Shown in pieces: positions 33,849 to 43,177 of a stretch of DNA of 64,000 nucleotides. The DNA lies in contig NZ_JAAOEN010000001.1 in assembly GCF_011320225.1 (NCBI RefSeq), positions 415,652-479,651 of the forward strand, written 5' to 3'. The translations under genes were made by a program, and so were the position numbers. Position 1 is the first letter of the stretch; every line of letters begins with the position of its first letter. Origin of the DNA: Phytoactinopolyspora limicola. GTDB taxonomy: Bacteria > Actinomycetota > Actinomycetes > Jiangellales > Jiangellaceae. The notes under the pieces were generated by a model that saw only the letters and a program-made list of their open reading frames with translations, made no database searches and was not told the origin of the DNA.

Positions 33849-34014
33849 CCACAACGACCGGTGGCGCCCGATCGGGCACAAACAGCGTCCGGGCCCTCGG
33901 TTCACCGTGATCCGCTACACAAACTGCCACCACCTGCGTGACGCGGGAATATTCAGGCGTAGGTTTGAGCATGAGCATGGTGTACGCGCGCTCATCGATG
34001 AGAGGACTCTGCGC

Positions 34015-34641
34015 ATGGCTACTTACTCCCTCCCCGATCTTCCGTACGATTACGGCGCACTGGAGCCACACATCTCCGGGCAGATCATGGAGTTGCATCA
34101 CTCCAAACACCACCAGACCTACGTCAACGGCACCAACAGTGCGTTGGAGCAGATGGCCGAGGCGCGGGCGGCCGAAAAGCTCGAGACCGTCAACCTTTTG
34201 CAGAAGAACCTCGCCTTCAACCTTGCCGGGCACGTCAACCACACCGTCTTCTGGAACAACATGTCTCCGGAGGGTGGCGACAAGCCGGATGGCGAACTCG
34301 GTGCGGCCATCGACGAGTTCTTCGGATCGTTCGACGGCTTCCGCGCCCACTTCACGGCCGCGGCGCTCGGCATCCAGGGTTCTGGCTGGTCCATCCTCGC
34401 CTGGGAAAGTCTGGGTGAGCGTCTGGTGATCGAGCAGTTGTACGATCACCAGGGCAATCTCGCGGTCGGTACCGTTCCGTTGCTCATGCTGGACATGTGG
34501 GAGCACGCCTTCTACCTTCAGTACAAGAACGTGAAGCCGGAGTACGTGAAGGCCTTCTGGAACATCATCAACTGGGCCGACGTCACCGAACGTTTCACCA
34601 ACGCCCGCGCGAAGACCAACGGGCTGATCACACCGAGCTGA
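34015..34641 (+). CDS. sodA: superoxide dismutase (Mn/Fe type)
   Basis: The 208-residue enzyme is a complete Mn/Fe superoxide dismutase. It has [20 protein letters not shown], the metal histidine in [13 protein letters not shown] (about His28), [15 protein letters not shown], the [10 protein letters not shown] motif and the Asp/His ligands in [14 protein letters not shown]. It converts superoxide to peroxide and oxygen in the cytosol or after export without a signal. The start ATG is set by AGAGGA upstream; an open leader precedes it. A very stable terminator hairpin follows at 34665. Metal preference (Mn, Fe or cambialistic) cannot be read safely. Confidence 0.96.
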   Translation: MATYSLPDLPYDYGALEPHISGQIMELHHSKHHQTYVNGTNSALEQMAEARAAEKLETVNLLQKNLAFNLAGHVNHTVFWNNMSPEGGDKPDGELGAAIDEFFGSFDGFRAHFTAAALGIQGSGWSILAWESLGERLVIEQLYDHQGNLAVGTVPLLMLDMWEHAFYLQYKNVKPEYVKAFWNIINWADVTERFTNARAKTNGLITPS

Positions 34642-34664
34642 TCACGGCGCTTGTCGCCACCGTC

Positions 34665-34700
34665 ATGACGGGGCGTGCCCGAGGGGGCACGCCCCGTCAT
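34665..34700 (+). terminator. strong terminator after superoxide dismutase
   Basis: ATGACGGGGCGTGCCC and its exact reverse complement form a 16-bp stem with the tetraloop GAGG, followed by TGTGTCT. It starts 24 bases after the sod stop. Confidence 0.8.
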
Positions 34701-34785
34701 TGTGTCTGCCCGCGGCTGTGGCACTATTATGGGAGGCGAAGAAGAAAGTTCGGGCTACCGAACTTCTAGTCCATCGGCGGTGACT

Positions 34786-34893
34786 ATGTTTCGGCATCCA
34801 CCCCAGCGGCGCGACACCGCGTACGTCGTCGCCATGGCCGCTCTCGCCGTCGGTTTCCTCGCCGTCGTGACCGGCTGGCTCCTCATGCTCTGA
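34786..34893 (+). CDS. possible 35-residue single-helix membrane protein
   Basis: An ATG at 34786 opens a short frame, MFRHPPQRRDTAYVV followed by AMAALAVGFLAVVTGWLLML, with a basic head and one clear transmembrane helix. The topology is that of many small actinobacterial membrane proteins. The ribosome site is weak, and an upstream ATG at 34729 would add 19 residues. Chance cannot be excluded, but the sharp hydrophobic segment with a flanking positive charge favours a real gene. Confidence 0.4.
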   Translation: MFRHPPQRRDTAYVVAMAALAVGFLAVVTGWLLML

Positions 34894-35036
34894 GCGCGCC
34901 TCGAGCCGGCGCCACTGGAGTCTCCGCGCCGCAGTGCTCTGGTGAAGTGGATCAGAAGTTCGTACCACCAGTGCCCTACGTGGGAACTAGCCAAGGCCTG
35001 CCCGGACCGCCCGGCTAGTGCGTCGCACCATCCCAG

Positions 35037-35160
35037 CGGTGATCGTCGCCCGATTCGCGCCCCTTCGCTCGGTGATCGTCGCTGGGATTTGGTCGCTATA
35101 GCGACCAAGTTACGGCGACGATCACCGAGCGAAAGGGCAGAAAAACGGCGACGATCACCG
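35037..35160. repeat. intergenic inverted-repeat element (family B, copy 1)
   Basis: The 124-bp unit is an imperfect cruciform. Outer arms CGGTGATCGTCGCC (35037-35050 and 35147-35160) are exact inverses. Middle arms around TTCGCTCGGTGATCGTCGC (35061-35082 and 35115-35137) match with one mismatch. The centre TTGGTCGCTATAGCGACCAA (35089-35108) is a perfect 20-bp palindrome. The layout recurs at 44016-44148. The rest of the gap 34894-35172 shows no gene. Confidence 0.8.
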
Positions 35161-35196
35161 GCGTGATCTCCGGTGCGGCACACTAGGTACGTGTCC

Positions 35197-35817
35197 ATGC
35201 CGAATGAGCCTTCCGGTGAACCCGACGGGCGATCACTTCCGCCGCCTCCCACCACGTCACCGCCTCCCACCACGTCACCGCCTCCCACCACACCGCCTCC
35301 CTACACGCACTCGCCATTCAACGCCCCTGAGCAACAGCACACGTACCACCACACGGTCCCGGCTGCCGCGCCCTATGCCGGTTCCAGCCCGGCACCCGGC
35401 GCCGCGAATCTGCTGGGTGCGATCGTCGGCTTGGCCGGCACCGTACTCGGCCTAGCCCTGCTGGCCAACGGCGCCGAACGGATCGCCGAGGAGCAGGTCT
35501 GGAGCGGGGCCGCGGACGGCGTCGGCCTCATCCTGGCCCTCCTGGGTGTGGTGGTGGTCGTCGCCGTCGCCGTGGCAGCCCACTGGGCTCCGGCGACCCC
35601 CCTCGTGCCCGGTCTCCTGTTGATGGTGATCGCGCTGGCCGGCATGCTCTCGCGGGACATGCTCGAAGAGATCTACGAGATGTTGGCCGATGGACCCATA
35701 TCCGACTTCTTCGCGGCGTGGATCATGCTCGGTGCGGCGCTGGGTGTAGGCGCGCTGCTCACCGCGGCCGGGTTACTGGGCTGGCTCGGCCAACGCCGCC
35801 GGCTCGGCGCACCCTAA
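35197..35817 (+). CDS. proline-rich four-helix membrane protein
   Basis: The 206-residue protein starts with a Pro/Thr/Ser-rich head containing three tandem PPPTTSP units encoded by near-identical 15-bp repeats, then a His/Tyr-rich stretch. Four hydrophobic segments follow (NLLGAIVGLAGTVLGLALLA; GVGLILALLGVVVVVAVAVA; LVPGLLLMVIALAGML; FAAWIMLGAALGVGALLTAA). It looks like a DUF4190-type or general actinobacterial envelope protein, but no family was identified. ATG 35197 or GTG 35191 could be the start. It sits alone after the family B repeat. Confidence 0.7.
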   Translation: MPNEPSGEPDGRSLPPPPTTSPPPTTSPPPTTPPPYTHSPFNAPEQQHTYHHTVPAAAPYAGSSPAPGAANLLGAIVGLAGTVLGLALLANGAERIAEEQVWSGAADGVGLILALLGVVVVVAVAVAAHWAPATPLVPGLLLMVIALAGMLSRDMLEEIYEMLADGPISDFFAAWIMLGAALGVGALLTAAGLLGWLGQRRRLGAP

Positions 35818-35948
35818 CCGCGGTGCTCGTTTCCGGTCTGCCGCCGCCTGGCCCCGGGCGGTGAGGGTAGGCGGTAGGCCCGCGAACAGGCGGCGACAAA
35901 CGACGGTCAGTGCCCTGCGCCGGACGCTAAGGCCGGCCCGGCAACACC

Positions 35949-36701
35949 TCAGACGGCCCAGTACCAGGACTGAGCGCCATATGCGTACTCCACCCTGCTG
36001 TCGACATGAGTGTGGGTGTTGTACCGGATGATCCCGCTGAAGCCGCTGGTCTGGCTGTAGGAGATCACCTGCGACACCGAGCGGTTGTTGATCCTGATGT
36101 CCGCCGCGATCCCGTACATGTGCTGGCTGTTCGATGAGCCGCCAACATTGCTGTTGTGTCGGATGCTCCGGAAGCCGGAGTTGATGATGCAGGCGTTGTT
36201 GCCACCCTTGCGGCGTACGGCCTCCAGCTTGTACATGAGCCGCCGCACGTTCTCCCGCACCGTTGCGGTGCCGACCCGGCCGCCGCCGAACCCACTGCCG
36301 TCACGCGAGTGGAACTCGCTCCACGCGAAGTGGCGGGTGGAACCGTCGGAAGACTCGAGCCAGTTGAGCTGGGTGTGGGTCTGGGGCCCGGCGATGCCGT
36401 CGACTCCCAGGCCATAGGCGGACTGGAAACGTCGGACCGCTCCTTCGGTGGCCGGGCCGAACGACCCATCGATGGCGATGAACGTCCGCGATGGACTCGC
36501 GGCCGCCCATCCGGCCACCCTGATCTGTAGTTCGCGGACATCGGCACCGCTGTCGCCCCTCCGCATAGTGCGCGTCCAGTTGTAGGCGTGTGCGGGTGCG
36601 GCTGTGACGACGCTGCTCACGGCGACGGCCCCAACGGTGGCGGCAAGTCCACCGATGGCGCCACGCCGGCTGATGGGTCGGGGGGCTGGTGTTTCGGACA
36701 T
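35949..36701 (-). CDS. secreted peptidoglycan-binding, M15-type D,D-carboxypeptidase
   Basis: This 250-residue exported enzyme has a Tat-like signal (ISRRGAIGGLAATVGA ending ...APAHA). A peptidoglycan-binding domain follows at about 45-115 (GDSGADVRELQIRVAGW; GSFGPATEGAVRRFQSAYGL; GIAGPQT). The M15 zinc peptidase domain has the metal motif SQHMYGIAADI and the later HTHVD. It should trim D-Ala or related stem peptides in the wall. The start ATG 36701 has GGAGGTG upstream, and the long frame before it is only leader. Its 5' spacer (36702-37137) is unusually AT-rich. Confidence 0.9.
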   Translation of the reverse strand: MSETPAPRPISRRGAIGGLAATVGAVAVSSVVTAAPAHAYNWTRTMRRGDSGADVRELQIRVAGWAAASPSRTFIAIDGSFGPATEGAVRRFQSAYGLGVDGIAGPQTHTQLNWLESSDGSTRHFAWSEFHSRDGSGFGGGRVGTATVRENVRRLMYKLEAVRRKGGNNACIINSGFRSIRHNSNVGGSSNSQHMYGIAADIRINNRSVSQVISYSQTSGFSGIIRYNTHTHVDSRVEYAYGAQSWYWAV

Positions 36702-37137
36702 CACGACACCTCCAGGTGGCTGTGATCTTCCGGGGGTAGAAGACCACGCGATCTGGCGACAGCATGACAGGAAGTTGCCATCTTGTCTCGACTCGTTGCA
36801 GAAAATTTTCTCGCAGTTAGTCACACGTGAAGCAAGAACACCGTTGGCATCAGTTGTTTGCAGGACTTTCCGTTTAGTCATCTGATGAGCGGACGAGCTG
36901 ATTCGAGTTGTCGCCCCGCCATTCAGCGAGAACCCTGGTGGCTGGTGTCATGCGGGATCACGAGTGTGCGCGACCTCTTCGCCGGATCGATCCGCCGAAT
37001 GGGCCCGCCCTCACATCCGAACAATCCACCTAGCTAGCCGGATCCGTAGCACATGAGAGTGCCCGCACACGACACTGGTGTCCTACCGATACCTACGGCC
37101 GCACCATCACCCACGTCCCGGACCAAGGAGCGCACCC
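36702..37137. other. AT-rich divergent spacer between the M15 peptidase and YceI genes
   Basis: This 436-bp gap contains no convincing gene. Around 36780-36870 the sequence is lower in GC than elsewhere and holds the near-palindrome GCAGAAAATTTTCTCGC and a GTTTGCAGGACTTTCC segment. It probably carries the promoters of the two divergent genes. I looked for a ydaO/c-di-AMP-type leader, often found before wall hydrolases, and saw no conserved landmarks. Confidence 0.4.
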
Positions 37138-37839
37138 ATGACCAAGCCGTCGAGACTCAAACGCAGGCTGCTCATCGCGGCCGGCGCGGTGGTCGGCGCC
37201 GTCGCCCTCGTGCTCGGCGGCACGTGGATCTACATCAACGTCTTCAGTGGCGACGCCCCCGACCCGTTCTCGCTCGACCCGGATGGCCCCACCGCCGAGT
37301 CGGACGGCGAACTCGCCACCCTCGATGGCACCTGGAGCGTCGGTCCCGATTCCGAGGCCGGCTACCGCGTCGACGAGGTCCTCAACGGGCTGGACAACAC
37401 CGTGGTGGGCCGCACCACCGACGTGTCGGGCGAGATCGTCGTCGAGTCAGGAGTCGCGACCAGCGGTGAAGTCGTGCTGGACATGACCACCGTGACCACG
37501 GACAGCAATAGCCGCGATGGCCAATTCCGCGGTCCGATCATGAACACCGACGAGTACCCCACCGCCACGTTCACCCTGGCCGAACCCGTCTCGGTGGCGG
37601 AGGTGCACGACGCACCTGCCCCGGTGACCCTCACCGCGGACGGTCAGCTGACACTGCGCGACGTCACCCGCGACGTCCGCGCCGAACTCCAAATGCAACG
37701 CTCCGGTGACACCGTCCAGGTAGCCGGGTCGATCCCCATCACCTTCACCGACTTCGACGTGGAGCCGCCGAACCTCGCATTCGTCCGGGTCGAGGGAGAC
37801 GGGCTCGTCGAGTTCCTCATCACCTTCATCCAGGAATGA
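37138..37839 (+). CDS. membrane-anchored YceI-family protein
   Basis: The 233-residue protein has a cytosolic basic start (MTKPSRLKRRLL), one transmembrane helix or uncleaved signal (about 10-36), an acidic linker, and the YceI lipocalin-like barrel. Barrel landmarks are DGTWSVGPDSEAGYRVDEVL, EIVVESGVATSGEVVLDMTT, FRGPIMNTDEYPTATFTL and ITFTDFDVEPPNLAFV. YceI proteins bind isoprenoid-like lipids; the ligand here is unknown. AAGGAG precedes ATG 37138. A perfect terminator stem follows at 37854. Confidence 0.92.
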   Translation: MTKPSRLKRRLLIAAGAVVGAVALVLGGTWIYINVFSGDAPDPFSLDPDGPTAESDGELATLDGTWSVGPDSEAGYRVDEVLNGLDNTVVGRTTDVSGEIVVESGVATSGEVVLDMTTVTTDSNSRDGQFRGPIMNTDEYPTATFTLAEPVSVAEVHDAPAPVTLTADGQLTLRDVTRDVRAELQMQRSGDTVQVAGSIPITFTDFDVEPPNLAFVRVEGDGLVEFLITFIQE

Positions 37840-37853
37840 CGCCCACATGCGGC

Positions 37854-37882
37854 GGTCCCGGCACCATCACGGTGCCGGGACC
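37854..37882 (+). terminator. terminator hairpin after the YceI gene
   Basis: GGTCCCGGCACC and its exact reverse complement enclose ATCAC. It lies 15 bases past the YceI stop and before the convergent LppM-like gene. Confidence 0.7.
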
Positions 37883-37957
37883 ACACATCCGCCATTCGCG
37901 GAACACCCGGCGCGACAGCCAGCGGCTGGATGTCAGCGCCGGTGAGGTGCGCAACTT

Positions 37958-38914
37958 CTAAGCGCGCCCCCCAGTGGGCTCGTCGGGATCCGGGCCTTCG
38001 CCTGGGTCCGTGCCCGGCGCCACATCGGGCTCCGGCGCCACATCGGGCTCCGGCGCCACGTCCGGCTCCGGCGCCACGACGGGCTCCGGCGCCACGTCCT
38101 CGGCCGGGGTGTCTACCGGCGCGGTGGCAGCAGCGGATGCGGTACCGGCCGGGGGTTCGCCGGGGGCCGGCGTGCCGACGGGCCCGGGCGGCGGAACGGG
38201 CTGGTCGCCGGCGACGGCTGGCTCGCCACCGCTGCGGTTTCGGGAGAACATAAACAGCAGGCCAATCAATGCACCCAGGACCACCACGGCGATCAGAATC
38301 CACAGCCAAACGGGCAGACCGTCGCCGCCACCGCCGCTCTCGCTGGCCCGCGCGAACATGTCGTTGCTCTCGCCAATCTGCGGCTCCCAGGTCACCGTGG
38401 TGCCACTGAGGTCGCCGTTGTGCTCGAGAACCTCACCCGGGAACGTGATACTGACCTTAAAATCGAAATCCATCGCGCCGAGCATGCCCGGCGGGATCTC
38501 CCCCATGTCCCCGTCATCGGACATGTCCATCTCACCCGAGAAGACGAACTCGTCGCCATCCCGGCTCAGATCGAACTCGCCCGACCCACCGTCGTCCGAG
38601 AACTCCTCAATAGGCATGTTCTCGAAGGTCATCTCCTGGCCGACATACTGGCCGTCCTCGTAGGCCTGCACATCGACGTTGTCGGGGGCGTCGGCCCCCA
38701 GGTCCCCGCCGAAGAACTCGTCCATCATTCCGTCGAGCTCGCCGAACTCGCCGCCCATCCCGTCGGCGAACTCTTTGTCTATGGCGAAGATTATGGTGCC
38801 GTCGACCGTGTCATCCGCATGGACGGTCAAGTTCATGTCCATCTTCATGCAGCCGGTCAGTGCCAGGGCAAGGCCCGCCGCACCGATCGCTCGCAATGTC
38901 CGTGTTCGCTTCAT
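37958..38914 (-). CDS. LppM-like lipoprotein with C-terminal membrane helix and VAPEPD repeats
   Basis: The 318-residue protein has a lipoprotein signal with lipobox ALTGC (Cys21). The LppM-type domain follows (MKMDMNLTVHADDTVDGTII; FAIDKEFADGM; DFDFKVSITFPGEVLEHNG), then a C-terminal helix LPVWLWILIAVVVLGALIGLL and a cytosolic Pro-rich tail. The tail contains four nearly identical VAPEP units encoded by 18-bp tandem repeats, which may vary in number between strains. LppM in mycobacteria is linked to phosphatidylinositol mannoside balance; that role is only suggested here. Two in-frame ATGs lie further upstream; 38914 is best because it gives a standard signal peptide. Confidence 0.82.
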   Translation of the reverse strand: MKRTRTLRAIGAAGLALALTGCMKMDMNLTVHADDTVDGTIIFAIDKEFADGMGGEFGELDGMMDEFFGGDLGADAPDNVDVQAYEDGQYVGQEMTFENMPIEEFSDDGGSGEFDLSRDGDEFVFSGEMDMSDDGDMGEIPPGMLGAMDFDFKVSITFPGEVLEHNGDLSGTTVTWEPQIGESNDMFARASESGGGGDGLPVWLWILIAVVVLGALIGLLFMFSRNRSGGEPAVAGDQPVPPPGPVGTPAPGEPPAGTASAAATAPVDTPAEDVAPEPVVAPEPDVAPEPDVAPEPDVAPGTDPGEGPDPDEPTGGRA

Positions 38915-39138
38915 GGGCGCACAGCCTGTCATACCTGAGTGGCTTCCACTAAGTCCGGGACAAGACCGGATTCGAGCTGTAACCAAACATTTGGGCAGGA
39001 AGGCACAAACCGGACCACAACTTCTGCGATGACAGGCTCGAAGGTCCTGACTGAAAGGGACTATCGAGGGTAGACGATCAGTACCGGCCACGCGACTCTC
39101 GTAGGTGAGTACTGGCAACCCGTGAAGGAGCTACATCC

Positions 39139-41544
39139 ATGTCCAGTCCGAGCAGCCACCCCTCCCGGCCCATCGACGACGACACTCTCAACGGCATCGA
39201 CGCGTGGTGGCGAGCGGCCAACTACCTGTCCATCGGACAGATCTACTTGCTCGACAATCCGCTCCTGCGGGTGCCGCTGGAAGCAGAACACATCAAGCCA
39301 CGGCTGCTCGGCCACTGGGGAACCTGCCCGGGATTGAGTTTCCTGTACGCACATCTCAACCGGACGATCATCGACCGCGACGCCGACATGATCTACATCT
39401 GCGGGCCCGGTCACGGCGGGCCAGCGCTCGTCGCCGCCGCCTGGCTCGAGGGAACCTACAGCGAGGTCTACTCTCACATCGGAACCGACGAAGACGGCCT
39501 GCGCGAGCTGTTCCACCAGTTCTCTTACCCAGGGGGCGTGCCCAGCCACGTAGCCCCGGAAACACCAGGTTCCATCCACGAAGGCGGCGAACTCGGCTAC
39601 GCGTTGTCCCACGCCTACGGTGCCGCGTTCGACAATCCGGGGCTCGTCGTGGCAGCCGTCATCGGCGACGGCGAGGCGGAGACCGGACCACTGGCGACGT
39701 CATGGCACAGCAACAAGTTCATCAACCCTGCCCAGGACGGCGCGGTCCTGCCGATTTTGCACCTCAACGGCTACAAGATCGCCAACCCGTCGTTCCTCGC
39801 CCGAATCCCGCGTGCCGAGTTGGAGTCCTTGCTCGTCGGCTACGGTCACCGGCCGTACTGGTTCGAGGCCGGATTCGATCACGAGGCACCGGTCGACATC
39901 CATCGGCGTTTCGCGACCATGCTCGACACCGTGCTGGACGAGATCGCCGACATCCAGGATCGGGCGCGGCGGGGCGTGGACGATGAACGCCCGGCGTGGC
40001 CGATGATCGTGTTCAAGACACCTAAGGGGTGGACCGGCCCTACGGAGGTGGACGGGCAGCCGGTCGCGGACACGTGGCGTTCACACCAGGTACCGATGGC
40101 CGGGGTTCGGGAGAACGAGCAGCACCGCAAACTGTTGGAGGAGTGGATGCTGTCCTATCGGCCCGAGGAGCTGTTCGACGAGGCCGGTGCGCTCCGCGCC
40201 GAGGTGGCCCTCCTCAATCCCGCCGGCCGGCGGCGTATGAGCGCCAACCCCCATGCCAATGGTGGACTCCTCAGCCGTGATCTCGCTCTGCCAGATCACC
40301 GCCCCCACGCCGTCCAGGTTCCATCGCCGGGTGCGGTGACCGCCGAGGCGACCCGCGTGCTCGGCAACTGGCTCGGTGGCATCGTCGAGGACAACCCGAC
40401 CAACTTCCGGGTGTTCGGCCCCGACGAGACGTTGTCCAATCGGCTGCACGGGGCGGTGGAGGCCGGCGGCAAGACGTGGAACGCGGAGATCCTCCCCACT
40501 GACCAGCATCTGTCTCGCACTGGGCGGGTGACCGAGATGCTGTCGGAGCATCAGTGTCAGGGCTGGCTCGAGGGTTATGTGCTCACCGGCCGGCACGGCG
40601 TGTTCAACAGCTACGAGGCGTTTATCCACATCGTCGACGCGATGTTCAACCAGCATGCCAAGTGGCTGAAGGTCACCCGGCAGATCCCATGGCGGGCACC
40701 GATTCCCTCGCTGAACTATCTGCTCTCGTCGCATGTCTGGCGGCAGGACCACAACGGGTTCACCCACCAGGATCCCGGCTTCATCGATCACGTCGTCAAC
40801 AAGAAGGCCGATGTCATCCGGGTGTATCTGCCGCCGGACGCGAATACGCTGCTGGTCACGTATGACCAGTGTCTACGCAGCCATGACCTCGTCAACGTCG
40901 TCGTCGCAGGCAAACAAGAGCAGGCGCAGTGGCTGACTATGGACCAGGCGATCGCACACTGTGCTCGCGGCATCGGCATCTGGGACTGGGCGAGCACCAA
41001 CGGCGGCGACGTCGACCCCGACGTGGTCCTCGCCTGCGCTGGCGACGTTCCCACGGTCGAGACGCTGGCTGCCGCTGATCTGCTCCACCAGTATTTCCCC
41101 GATCTCAAGATCAGGGTCGTCAACGTCGTCGACCTGATGCGTTTGCAGGATGCTCGCGAGCATCCACACGGCCTCCCGGACACGGAGTTCGACGCCCTGT
41201 TCACTACCGACCGCCCGATCATCTTCGCCTACCACGGCTACCCCTGGCTGATCCACCGGCTGACTTATCGTCGGGCCAACCACCACAATCTCCACGTCCG
41301 GGGGTACAAGGAGGAGGGCACGACGACGACGCCGTTCGACATGGTCATGCTCAATGACCTCGACCGCTATCACCTGGTCATCGACGCTATCGATCGGGTA
41401 CCGGGGTTGGGCCGGCATGCGGCCGGAGTTCGACAGCGGATGGTGGACAGCCGGTTGCGGGCGCGCCAGTACACGCGCACACACGGCACCGATATCCCGG
41501 ACGTCCGCGATTGGACCTGGCCGGGTCCGTCTAGCGCCGGATAA
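39139..41544 (+). CDS. xfp: xylulose-5-phosphate/fructose-6-phosphate phosphoketolase
   Basis: This 801-residue ThDP enzyme cleaves xylulose-5-P (and often fructose-6-P) with phosphate to acetyl-phosphate. Hallmarks are [20 protein letters not shown] near the N-terminus, [38 protein letters not shown], the ThDP motif [20 protein letters not shown], and [17 protein letters not shown] in the C-terminal half. Length is typical. AAGGAG precedes the ATG. No acetate kinase or transaldolase lies nearby, so it acts with enzymes encoded elsewhere. The 13-bp inverted repeat at 41565-41612 lies between its stop and the next gene. Confidence 0.97.
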   Translation: MSSPSSHPSRPIDDDTLNGIDAWWRAANYLSIGQIYLLDNPLLRVPLEAEHIKPRLLGHWGTCPGLSFLYAHLNRTIIDRDADMIYICGPGHGGPALVAAAWLEGTYSEVYSHIGTDEDGLRELFHQFSYPGGVPSHVAPETPGSIHEGGELGYALSHAYGAAFDNPGLVVAAVIGDGEAETGPLATSWHSNKFINPAQDGAVLPILHLNGYKIANPSFLARIPRAELESLLVGYGHRPYWFEAGFDHEAPVDIHRRFATMLDTVLDEIADIQDRARRGVDDERPAWPMIVFKTPKGWTGPTEVDGQPVADTWRSHQVPMAGVRENEQHRKLLEEWMLSYRPEELFDEAGALRAEVALLNPAGRRRMSANPHANGGLLSRDLALPDHRPHAVQVPSPGAVTAEATRVLGNWLGGIVEDNPTNFRVFGPDETLSNRLHGAVEAGGKTWNAEILPTDQHLSRTGRVTEMLSEHQCQGWLEGYVLTGRHGVFNSYEAFIHIVDAMFNQHAKWLKVTRQIPWRAPIPSLNYLLSSHVWRQDHNGFTHQDPGFIDHVVNKKADVIRVYLPPDANTLLVTYDQCLRSHDLVNVVVAGKQEQAQWLTMDQAIAHCARGIGIWDWASTNGGDVDPDVVLACAGDVPTVETLAAADLLHQYFPDLKIRVVNVVDLMRLQDAREHPHGLPDTEFDALFTTDRPIIFAYHGYPWLIHRLTYRRANHHNLHVRGYKEEGTTTTPFDMVMLNDLDRYHLVIDAIDRVPGLGRHAAGVRQRMVDSRLRARQYTRTHGTDIPDVRDWTWPGPSSAG

Positions 41545-41564
41545 CCATCCATCTGGGTCGATCA

Positions 41565-41612
41565 GGATCCTCCCGTCCACGGCGATATGGTGAGACGTCG
41601 ACGGGAGGATCC
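41565..41612 (+). promoter_or_regulatory. inverted repeat that includes the ribosome site of the AEC transporter
   Basis: GGATCCTCCCGTC (41565-41577) and GACGGGAGGATCC (41600-41612) are exact inverse copies. The right arm contains GGGAGG, the ribosome site of the TTG start at 41616, so the stem could hide it. It could also act as the phosphoketolase terminator. Confidence 0.55.
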
Positions 41613-41615
41613 GGT

Positions 41616-42539
41616 TTGCAGGGCGTCTTCGAGGGTTTCGGCGTCATCGCCGTGGTCATCGCCCTTGGCTACGTTCTTGGGCGCATTCACATCGTGGACC
41701 GCGACGCACAGGTGGTGTTGTCGCGGATCGTCTTCAATGTGGGTGTTCCGGCACTGTTGTTCGTCACCTTGGCGAGCGCCGACCTCGCCACCATCTTCTC
41801 CGCGGCACTCCTCGCCCTCGTCTCCGGTGTCCTCGTGGTGGTAGGAAGCTACGTACTCGTCGCCCGGCTGCGCTGGCGACGACGGGTCGGTGCCCTCACC
41901 ATCGGGGCGCTGAGCAGCAGCTACGTCAACGGCGGGAACCTCGGCATCCCGATCGCGGTGTACGTGCTGGGCGACGGATCCTACGTGGCGCCAGTGATGC
42001 TGTTGCAGTTGGTCGTGATGGCACCGATCGCGTTCGCCATCCTGGACACCGCCACATCGGGTCGACCTCCCACGTGGCGGTCGGTGCTTGCGCTGCCGCT
42101 GCGGAACCCCGTCACCATCGCCTCGGTTCTGGGTGTGACGGTGGCCGCGGTCGGCTGGGACCTACCGAACGTCATCGAACGTCCGGCCGAGCTGGTCGCC
42201 GGACTGGCGATTCCAGCCGCACTGATCGTCTACGGCGCGTCGCTGCACGGAGCGCCGCGGCCCGGCTCCGGTGGGTCGGCCCGGGAAGTGACGTTGATCG
42301 GCGTCCTCAAGCTCGTCGTTCAGCCCCTCGTGGTCTACATGGTGGGCCGGTTCTTGTTCGGACTCTCCGACGACTGGCTTCTCGCCGTGACCATCGCGGC
42401 GGCACTCCCCACGGCGCAGAACGTGTACGTCTACGCACTGCGCTACCAGACCGGCGTGGCGCTCGCCCGCGACTCGATCTTCGTCACCACCATGCTGTCC
42501 GGGATCTCCGTGCTCACCATCGCGGCCCTGCTTGCCTAA
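41616..42539 (+). CDS. AEC-family (auxin efflux carrier-like) transporter
   Basis: This 307-residue membrane protein of about ten helices begins GVFEGFGVIAVVIALGYVLG and contains RIVFNVGVPALLFVTLAS. It has the signature SSYVNGGNLGIPIAVYVLGD and the C-terminal AALPTAQNVYVYALRYQTG, all typical of the AEC family. Bacterial members move malonate, malate, amino acids or other anions; the substrate here is unknown. Translation starts at TTG 41616 behind GGGAGG inside a stem. Confidence 0.88.
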   Translation: MQGVFEGFGVIAVVIALGYVLGRIHIVDRDAQVVLSRIVFNVGVPALLFVTLASADLATIFSAALLALVSGVLVVVGSYVLVARLRWRRRVGALTIGALSSSYVNGGNLGIPIAVYVLGDGSYVAPVMLLQLVVMAPIAFAILDTATSGRPPTWRSVLALPLRNPVTIASVLGVTVAAVGWDLPNVIERPAELVAGLAIPAALIVYGASLHGAPRPGSGGSAREVTLIGVLKLVVQPLVVYMVGRFLFGLSDDWLLAVTIAAALPTAQNVYVYALRYQTGVALARDSIFVTTMLSGISVLTIAALLA

Positions 42540-42594
42540 CACCACGGTGACCTCAATCGTGGTTGAGCCACCACCACGACACCCTGCTCTGTGG

Positions 42595-43044
42595 TCAGTG
42601 CCCGCGGAGCACCTCCAGCGCACGGTCGGCATGTGCCGTCATGTTCAGCTCGCTACGGATCACCGCACGCACTCGTGCATCGGTGCCGATGACGAACGTG
42701 TGCCGCTTGACTGGGACGGGGAGGAGCCGGCGGCTCACCCCGAACTGCTTCGCCACTCGTCGCTCGGTATCACTGAGCAGGGGGAACGGAACGTCGTTGC
42801 CGTCGGCGAACTGGTGTTGGCGATCAACCGGGTCGGCGCTGATGCCCACCGGCTGACCACCGACGGCCTGAAACTCGGCGGCGAGATCCCGGAAATGGCA
42901 TACCTCAGCGGTGCATCCCTTACTCATCGCGGCCGGATAGAAGAAGAGCACCACGGGACCGTCCTGCAGCATGACGCTGAGCCGGCGCGGGTTTCCCTGG
43001 TGGTCGAGCAGCTCGAAGTCGTCGACTAGATCACCCTTGTCCAT
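42595..43044 (-). CDS. peroxiredoxin (BCP/PrxQ type)
   Basis: This 149-residue thiol peroxidase has the thioredoxin fold: VDDFELLDHQGNPRRLSVM, then VVLFFYPAAMSKGCTAEVCHFRD. The peroxidatic and resolving cysteines are five residues apart (GCTAEVC), as in BCP/PrxQ. VGISADPVDRQHQFADGNDV and FPLLSDTERRVAKQFGV follow. It reduces peroxides in the cytosol, recycled by thioredoxin. The start is ATG 43044; the longer frame upstream is not conserved. It diverges from a methyltransferase gene across an AT-rich site resembling a Fur/PerR box. Confidence 0.9.
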   Translation of the reverse strand: MDKGDLVDDFELLDHQGNPRRLSVMLQDGPVVLFFYPAAMSKGCTAEVCHFRDLAAEFQAVGGQPVGISADPVDRQHQFADGNDVPFPLLSDTERRVAKQFGVSRRLLPVPVKRHTFVIGTDARVRAVIRSELNMTAHADRALEVLRGH

Positions 43045-43124
43045 CGTTCCATCATGCCGGGAGGTGGGTGCTGGCCACCCAGCAGGACAGTGGTGGATCG
43101 ACGAGGTGCCCAATGAGGAGGCGT

Positions 43125-43144
43125 AATCGATTATCATTCTTATC
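43125..43144. promoter_or_regulatory. AT-rich Fur/PerR-like site
   Basis: AATCGATTATCATTCTTATC stands out from the GC-rich surroundings. Its reverse complement contains ATGATAATC, the centre of Fur-type boxes, with a GATAAG arm. It lies 34 bases before the methyltransferase GTG and 81 bases from the peroxiredoxin start, fitting peroxide- or metal-dependent control. It could alternatively be part of a promoter -10 region. Confidence 0.35.
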
Positions 43145-43177
43145 GGCGTAGATGATGTCCATATCCGAGGTGACGAC

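Noticed and set aside
36702-37137. ydaO/c-di-AMP riboswitch before the wall peptidase
   Set aside because: The expected conserved landmarks could not be found in the spacer on the minus strand.
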